Shown here in pieces: positions 57,631-64,000 of a stretch of 64,000 nt of DNA. Numbering within the stretch: the stretch's first letter is position 1; every line of letters begins with the position of its first letter. The notes under the pieces were generated by a model. The model was not told the DNA's origin. It saw only the letters and a program-made list of their open reading frames with translations, and did not search any database. Source of the DNA: Nicotiana tabacum (taxonomy: Eukaryota > Streptophyta > Magnoliopsida > Solanales > Solanaceae); NCBI RefSeq assembly GCF_000715075.1, contig NC_134087.1:153099936-153163935 (forward strand), in the 5' to 3' direction. Position numbers and translations under genes: made by a program.

Positions 57631-58529
57631 AGAGATCCCTTACAACTATCGGTATTGATAGAGTCCTAGCAAGGTTTCTCGGTTTTTGAGGTATGGGTTA
57701 TGATGGGTTTATGAGAGTTGGATGGTTTGCACAGATCAGGTATCCAGTCTAAGAAGCATGTCATGTCTATTGAAGTCTGCATGTATTCCAGATAAGTCTT
57801 TCTTTCCTTTCCCTGAAAGGGATACTTCTAGTTTTAATTCATTATCCTGTCCGTTGTTTACTTTTCTTTGAATCCCTTCAGTCTAATTCTCCTCCGAAAC
57901 TAATGCAAAGAAAAGATGGAAAGATTGGTTTTACAGGATTTTGTTTGTACAAAGCTAAAATTCGAGAAAAGCACCCAGCCTCAGCAGGTGCATCAAGTCG
58001 ACCTCGACTGGCCGTGATGACCGATGCTCCAGGGTCGAAAACTCTTGGAAAGAAAAGAAATCAAAGTCAAGGTGCCCATAAAGGCAAAATAAGATGGAAA
58101 AGGCCAAGACCCACATGGGTCAATCATCATGTGGAATTTGAGAAAGTCCAGATCCTGGCTTTTTTAGAAATGAAACCAATTTCCAGAGAGCCAGCGAGCA
58201 ATGGAGATTTTACTGAAAGAACTGAGTCAAGATCAAGTGATTGAAACAATCAAGGCCACAAAACCAAACATCGTTTCAAACTGACAAAGTGTTCTTTGAT
58301 TTGAAAATAGGAAAATAGGTGCAATCCAAAACAACCTCGCAAGAAGCAGGTGCAATAAAAGCAAGGTGCGCAGAGACCAAAACGGTCCTGTAGCAAAAGT
58401 TAACCCAAAAAGGGAAGTCCCTTTCAAACTCTTCAGAAAATGCTAAAAGTGAAAAGAGAAAGAAGAAGAAGAAAAATTCAAAACCATGGTAGCATAGGGT
58501 CTCCAATCTCTAGTTACGTTTTTCCAACA

Positions 58530-59110
58530 TAGGGTCTCACTCACTAGTCGCTGCCAGCATAACCTGGTAGTCTCTTCCAGTATAGTGTCCCACTCCCTAG
58601 TTGATCCCGGCATAACCAGAGGACCTTTTCCGGCATAACCAATGACTTGCCCGGCATAACCCGAGGACCTTTTCCGGCATAATCCGATGACTTTCCCGGC
58701 ATAACCCGAGGACCTTTTCCGGCATAAGCCGATGACTTTCCGGTATAACCCGAGGACCTTTTCCGGCAAAACCCGATGACTTTCCTGGCATAACCCAAGG
58801 ACCTTTTCCAGCATAACCCGATGACTCCTCCGGCATAACCCGAGGACCCTTTCCGGCATAACTCGATGACTTTCCCGGCATAACCCGATGACTTTTCTGG
58901 CATAACCCGATGACCTTTTCTGGCATAACTCGATGACTCCCCCGGCATAACTTCTGACATAACTCGATGACTTTACCGACATAACCCGAGGGCCTTTTCG
59001 GCATAACCTAGTGATTTTTCAGCATAACCTGGTAATCTTTTCCAACATAGGGTCTCACCCCCACTAATTGATGCCAGCATAACCTGGTAATCTTTCCAAC
59101 TTAGAGCCTC
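58530..59110. repeat. minisatellite C, about 20 units of 21-24 bp, flanked by larger repeats
   Basis: The monomer is (C)CGGCATAACCCGA-G/T-GAC-C/T-TTT. From 58608 to about 58860 GAGGACC and GATGACT types alternate strictly, making a higher-order dimer near 45 bp; the alternation decays from 58870. Both edges carry a longer repeat (CCAACATAGGGTCTCAC, then GCCAGCATAACCTGGTA) at 58528-58570 and 59042-59090. Confidence 0.9.
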
Positions 59111-59726
59111 TGATCCCCATTTGATTTCATTTTTAGATATAGGGTCTCCACTCTCTAATCTCTTTTTCTCAAAGGTACACAATCCTGATTTTATTGCTTT
59201 CAATAAAGAAATAGTTTAGATTTTTGTTGCAATAACTCACGAAAATTTCCTAGTGAAAACTGGGGTAGCAAATTTCATTCGTTTGTTTGTTTTGGTGTCT
59301 GAACAGGTTTTACCATAAGGCGCAAGGTTTGAGATGACCAAAAGAAGAAGTCTCAATCCAAATAAAAGAAAAGAAGTTGGAATCTAAGTGTGGAAATGGA
59401 GAAAAGATGCGAACTGCTCAAGATCTGATTAAAGTCACGACCTTTTCATGTCTCGCCTTGATCCAAAAAGCTAAAGAAGAATGAACTAGCAGTTGCAGCT
59501 AACGAGAATCAAGATTCAGATCAGAGTCTGCAGGAAGAACTAGCCAAGACTCAAGATCAAGCTTTGGGAGGTTTTTAGATAGGAATCTTGTAACTCATTG
59601 TTGATAGGCTTAGCTAGTTTAGCTTTTCATCTTTCGTTTTGGTATAATAAGGAGCTCAACAAGTAGAAACAGCAGCAACAATAGTCAAATCACAATTTCT
59701 CGGTAGTCCCAGCTATCAAAACTTTC

Positions 59727-59795
59727 AGAACTACGCTGACCTGATTCATTTATAGCTAAGGATATGTAGGCAACCTCCGAAGCAAGGTTCGTTCA
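59727..59795 (+). other. conserved Tat non-coding module, copy M6
   Basis: GAACTACG at 59728, GACCTGATTC at 59738, GGATATGTAGGCAACC at 59760-59775 and AGGTTCGTTCAG after it. CTACG/TGTAG can pair with one G-U. It lies about 115 bp before the polypurine tract. Confidence 0.75.
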
Positions 59796-59894
59796 GACTT
59801 TTTCCAAAAAATGCTTCCCATGGAGTTTCAAATAGGCAAAAATCGCTCGTAGTTGCTCATTTTATCTTTGCCCGTAAACTCTTCATGTTTCTGA

Positions 59895-59909
59895 GCAAGG
59901 AGGGATAGC
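59895..59909 (+). promoter_or_regulatory. Tat-B polypurine tract
   Basis: AGCAAGGAGGGATAGC ends directly before the LTR start TGTGAGCATG at 59910. Confidence 0.75.
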
Positions 59910-62900
59910 TGTGAGCATGTGATTTTTACCCTATTCAAAATACTCCTATAAAATTAAAGAAATAGATTTTCCCCAATTATTTGCAATTTTATAAAAATTT
60001 TGTAGGATTTTTATTAATTGTTTGCATTTTTGTGCACGTTTAATTTTTATTAAAATCATGAAAAATGCCCCAAAATGTCAAAAACATCATGCATTGCATA
60101 TTAGACTTTGTGTTCATATTTTAGGATTAATTAGTTAATTAATTGCTTTATCAAAATGAAAAATCACAAAATTTGGCTCGTTTTTACATTTTAGTTTTAA
60201 TTTTAGATTAGTAATTTTCTCTTTTTAATTTAGGATCAACTATTTTTTAAAATATTATAATTATATAATTAGCTTAATTTTTGCAAATTAGATTAATTTA
60301 GGATTTTAATTAATTTTAAAAAAAGGAGAGAAAGGGAGGGCCAAAGAAAAGAAAATAGGAAAACTGTTTGGTCTTGTTTATTCAAAATTGGGCCAATACT
60401 TAAATTGGGCCCAATTAATTAACCCAAATACAATACCCGTCCAAACCCAAGACCAAAGACCATCTTACCCGGTTCGATGCCTCAGCCCCAAAACAACCCG
60501 GTTTCTTTGTCTTTCAATAGCAGCCATTGGATTCTTTTGATCCAACGGCTCGGAACTGGTCACTCAATTCCTATAAGACTGTCCGAATTAGATACCCCCC
60601 TCCATCTACCCCTCTCATTCCGTTTCTAACACTCTCAAATGAGAAACCCTAGCCGCCCCTTTAACGCACCTTGCCTCCACCGCGGTCCGCCGATCGGAAA
60701 TTACCTCATAGCAGTGTACCACCTCCAAACTTCACCATATTAAAACCCTATAACCACCTTTCCCTCCCCTTTCCAAACCCCCAAACCATTTCCCTCATAT
60801 CTCTCTCAAACCGCTCGAAACTTAGATCTAAGATTCACAAAAAAACTAAACTTTTCCCTTTTGATTTTTCGGCCAATTTCTGGTTTGTTTGAACCCAAGA
60901 CTTCCATTAGTCGACTGTTCTTCTTAATAACAGTTGATTAATGGTTGTTCAAGTTCATTTCACCCCGTTGAAGCTTGTCCGAGTCCTTGACTGGTCCGAA
61001 TTTGGAGCGAGTTCTGGTAATTTCTTTGCCATTCTTTTCCCCTTTCCTCTTTTGGTTATCCCTTTCATCTTCTTTCTTCTTTTTAGTCGCATGTGTTAGG
61101 TTTGCAATTTTAGATTTTTCTTTTCTTTTGTTCACGAGTATTTTGTTTGTTTATTTTGCATCTGTTTATTAGATTAATCAAAGCATGTTAAGATTTCATC
61201 ATCTGAAGCTTAATTTCAATTGCATAAACTTAGTTTAATTAGGGTTAACTTTTAGGTTTGATAAATAACATGATTTTTCTGTTTCTTTCATATTTCTGTC
61301 TTATGTTTGTTTTATTTTATGATCAGTGTTTAGTTCAAGTTAATTAGAATAATATTAATTAGAATAATGTTACTCAAGTTGATTAACGAGCTGTTTAGTC
61401 TATTTTTGGTTCACTATTAGAAAAATTAGTTGATTAAATTGTTTAACTTGCCAACTGAATAGGTTAGTTTCTAGGGTTTCTTTGCAGTTTCATTATAATT
61501 CTGGTTTATTTACTTTTTAGTTGTGTTAGCTGTTTGAATCCTATTTTGTTTTAGGTTAATTATGCAAGCCTGTTTAATTTACTAATTAGATTTAGACTTT
61601 TTTTGTTTTAAACCCTGAATGCCCTTAAGCTTAAGACTGATTTTGGAATTAAAAGAACACTTGAAACAATGCTTATGAGGTTCCCTAAAGGTCTTTAAAA
61701 TCATAATAGGATCAGAATTGGTTAGAATTGGAATAGTCAGTAAATAAAAGGGTAAAACTGGATTTTACATAGGGTTAATATCAGAAGGTTCTAGTATTTT
61801 GGACAGTTGCCCCCATTTTTAGCAAAAGATGCTGAAATTGGGTGGGAAAAAGGACATACAACTGTCAAAAGAGGTTGTACTATCTGACCCTTAGGGAATT
61901 TAGGTTAGAATATGCTCTTTTGATGCTATTTTGGGGATCCCCTATAAAAGGAAAGTTATTCCTTCATTCTACACAGATGGATCAGCCTATTTTCACCCTC
62001 AAATTCTCTGAATATAAAGAAGAAGAAAAAAGCTTCTTGCAATTTTCTTATTCTAAAATCAGTTCTAGGTTAGGGTTCTTATGTTAGTTCACTCGACTGC
62101 TGTTTATTTCTGATTCTGGAAATTCTAGTCAGCTGTTCTTGGTGTTCTAGGTTGATTTTTGTTGTGCTATTTGGTTCCTGCTGTTGTCTCCTTCATAGTT
62201 TTGATTAGAGATTCATCTTGTTTCACTCTGATTCTTGTTGTTATAGGTATGTAGTTCCTTTATCTAAAAATCCTTCATGATTCATAAATGAGATACGGTG
62301 TTTTGATTAGAAATATGTTGCTGCTTCTACCTATAGCTTTCTACACTTGTTTCAAGTTTATTTTTGTTTTGGTTCAGTGAATGGTGCTCCTCTGAAATTT
62401 CAGACAAGTTGTTTTTCTTGTAAAAAAAATGACTCTTGCAATGTTTTGTGTGTGAATCATGCTTCATGAGTTATGCTAAGTTGATCATTTTGCTAATACC
62501 AGCTATTGCTTACTATCTTGTTGTCATGTGATAATAAATAGATTTCCTTTGTAATGAGACTTTCATTTTTATTTGATTGTATGTGAGTTGAAACAAGAGG
62601 GGAAAACCTTTGAACTATTTGGGAGCTGGAACCAAAGGCTGACTTGCAAAGACAACTTTGTAGCTGTTTTTTTTTTTTTTGCAATCTAAAGTTTACTGAA
62701 GAGTTCAAAACAAATGAAAAGGCTCAAACCATGTTGAACATTATTCGAAAAAGTTTTTCTTTAGTTATATCTAAAATGTGTTGTGCTTTAAATCTATGGA
62801 CTGTTCACTAGCAAACTGATTTTTTGTATAAATCTAGTATGGAGTAGAAGGTAATAATTTTTAGTTGATTATTGCGATTGATAATTGAGGTTTAAAGTAT

Positions 62901-64000
62901 CTTAGTAAAGTCCATGTTCAAGTTGTCCATTGTTATAAATATAGCATATTCTCTTAGAATAGTTCGAATGGGGGCCATATGAGATGGGCCAGACTTGTCA
63001 CTTGGCCCAAATGGGGAATTACTTGGACAAGTCTGGACCCAGGCAGTAGGGCCTGGGTACTAAGCCCAATAGCTTAACCCTAGCTATGAGCTTATTTTTT
63101 TTCTGAAACTTAATATAATTCCAATTCTAATCAGGGTGTTAGAAATCATAATAGTGCAGTTAATTTTAAAACTTGAACCAAACAATTTTCTGATTTTACT
63201 CTTTTGTGAAGCAAAACTGGGCTTGAATAAAGCGTGCTTGGCTATTTTCCTTCTATTGTTGAAAACAGAACTGCGAAAGGCCCAGTCAATTAGAGTTGCG
63301 ACTGGGCCAGCTTTATCAAATAACCAATTAGGCCCATTCTCTTACATTTTAGGCATGTAACAATTGGCGCCAGTTTATTCCCCAAAGTAATTGAATTTTT
63401 ATCCTTATACGCTGCTGTCGGTTTTTATAGCAATCAAGTTAGCTTAAGAAAATCTTAACATCCGTAGTTTGCTTTAGTTGAACACAATCTTTTGAAATAA
63501 ATTGAGGCGTGCCATCTACAAATAAAATCCATAATCTATGGCCCTCACATTAACACCAAAACTAGTGCGAAAATATTTGGAACATTCATAACTAGTGTAG
63601 AAAATACTTTGAACATTCGTAGTTTGCTTTAGGCGTGTTTATAATAAAATTATCAAGCTACGGGTACGGTTCCCGTGACGTAGTTGTGATACATAATTTC
63701 CAAATTCGGGGGTATATTTATATGACCCGGCCACAACTTCTAATAACGCTAATAAATTAAACATGTTGTAGGTCGTGGGTACGGTTTCCATGACACAATT
63801 CGCAATGTGTATCAAACAAACAAGTGTACGACAATCGTAACTTGTTCAAGAAATAATTTCATAAATCCTAAAAAGCGGTTATAAAGTTAAAAATGTACAT
63901 TAGGTTTAAAACATGTAATCAGATAATTAGGCCAATTAATAATAGTTAAAGCGACCGTGCTAGAACCATGGAACCCGTGAATGCCTAACACCTTCTCTCG
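59910..64000 (+). mobile_element. Tat-B 3' LTR, incomplete at the window end
   Basis: It starts TGTGAGCATGTG. From 63165 it matches 42171-43020; by that alignment about 230 bp are missing beyond the window, so the LTR is near 4.3 kb. The short frames in it, such as 60671-60892 and 61842-62087, lack domain support. Confidence 0.85.
61942..61949 (+). promoter_or_regulatory. TATA box of the Tat-B 3' LTR
   Basis: CCTATAAAAGGA in a GC-richer context; transcription would start about 30 bp on, near 61975. The 5' LTR copy has lost this segment. Confidence 0.6.

Larger units (their letters stand above)
56983..59892 (+). other. Tat-B 3' untranslated region
   Basis: 2.9 kb from the pol stop to the polypurine tract. 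It holds modules M5 (57174) and M6 (59727), a short 62-68-bp repeat (57452), a 20-unit minisatellite (58608) and a CTGGGGCAGAATTT phrase at about 57269 shared with the Tat-A 3' region. The frame at 57903-58244 (113 aa, Lys/Arg-rich) has no recognisable domain and I do not support it as a gene. Confidence 0.65.
42147..64000 (+). mobile_element. Tat-B: Tat/Ogre-type Ty3/gypsy element, plus strand
   Basis: 5' LTR remnant 42147-43250, primer site 43255, leader with an RTE insertion, ORF1, gag, protease with G-patch motif, RT/RNase H/archival RNase H, integrase, a 2.9-kb 3' untranslated region, polypurine tract, and a 3' LTR from 59910 past the window end. Its LTRs (TGTGAGCATG) are unrelated to those of Tat-A (TGTTGATACC), but the proteins are clearly homologous, so the two are different families of the same clade. 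Every ORF has stops or frameshifts except a 470-codon RT/RNase H piece. Confidence 0.87.

Noticed and set aside
57903..58244. 113-aa plus-strand frame in the Tat-B 3' UTR
   Set aside because: Basic, no domain, in a region made of repeats and UTR modules; likely chance.
58443..59004. Three overlapping minus-strand frames of 135-179 residues with Gly-Tyr/Leu-Cys-Arg repeats
   Set aside because: They exist because the 21-24-bp minisatellite C has no stop in any minus-strand frame; no domain and no independent support.
61842..62087. 81-aa frame in the Tat-B 3' LTR
   Set aside because: It spans the TATA box and the presumed transcription start; the partner LTR lacks it.

Overview
The window is plant nuclear DNA made almost entirely of nested retroelements. 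I see no host gene, rRNA, tRNA or CRISPR array that I can support. The LTR families and the dual-RNase-H Tat elements look like those of Solanaceae, most plausibly Nicotiana. That assignment rests on recognition of the families and I could not test it.

Layout. 1-4950: LTR and decayed gag of a minus-strand Ty3/gypsy chromovirus. 4955-6090: a plus-strand scrap with one uninterrupted coiled-coil reading frame and a tandem-repeat tail. 6090-9470: LTR, integrase-chromodomain and RNase H remnants of a second minus-strand chromovirus. 9605-42146: a plus-strand chromovirus (LTRs about 3.0 and 1.86 kb, initiator-Met primer site at 36053) whose 5' LTR is split at 10201/33639 by a 23.4-kb minus-strand Tat/Ogre-type element ('Tat-A', 10202-33638). 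Tat-A has LTRs of nearly 5 kb and a gag, protease, G-patch, RT, RNase H, archival RNase H, integrase order. Its 3' LTR is split by a 3,660-bp LINE-type insertion (12670-16329) with a perfect 16-bp target duplication and only an ORF1. 42147-64000: a second, plus-strand Tat element ('Tat-B') with a large ORF1, gag, protease/G-patch, RT/RNase H/archival RNase H and integrase. Its leader is interrupted by a 5'-truncated RTE-clade LINE (43438-46058, 13-bp duplication). Its 3' LTR runs off the window.

Relative age read from the nesting: the plus chromovirus predates Tat-A, Tat-A predates the ORF1-only LINE, and Tat-B predates the RTE. Nearly every coding region is broken. In several frames the stops are almost all TAG where a glutamine is expected, as methyl-cytosine decay at CAG sites would give.

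Most interesting: (1) a conserved non-coding module of about 65 nt present six times, twice in Tat-A and four times in Tat-B, at cistron boundaries and before the 3' LTR, with a possible covarying stem; (2) unrelated minisatellite arrays in the 3' untranslated regions of both Tat elements and of the 4955-6090 scrap; (3) an ORF1-only 'half-LINE' with one 926-codon frame; (4) a G-patch-like motif between protease and RT in both Tat elements.
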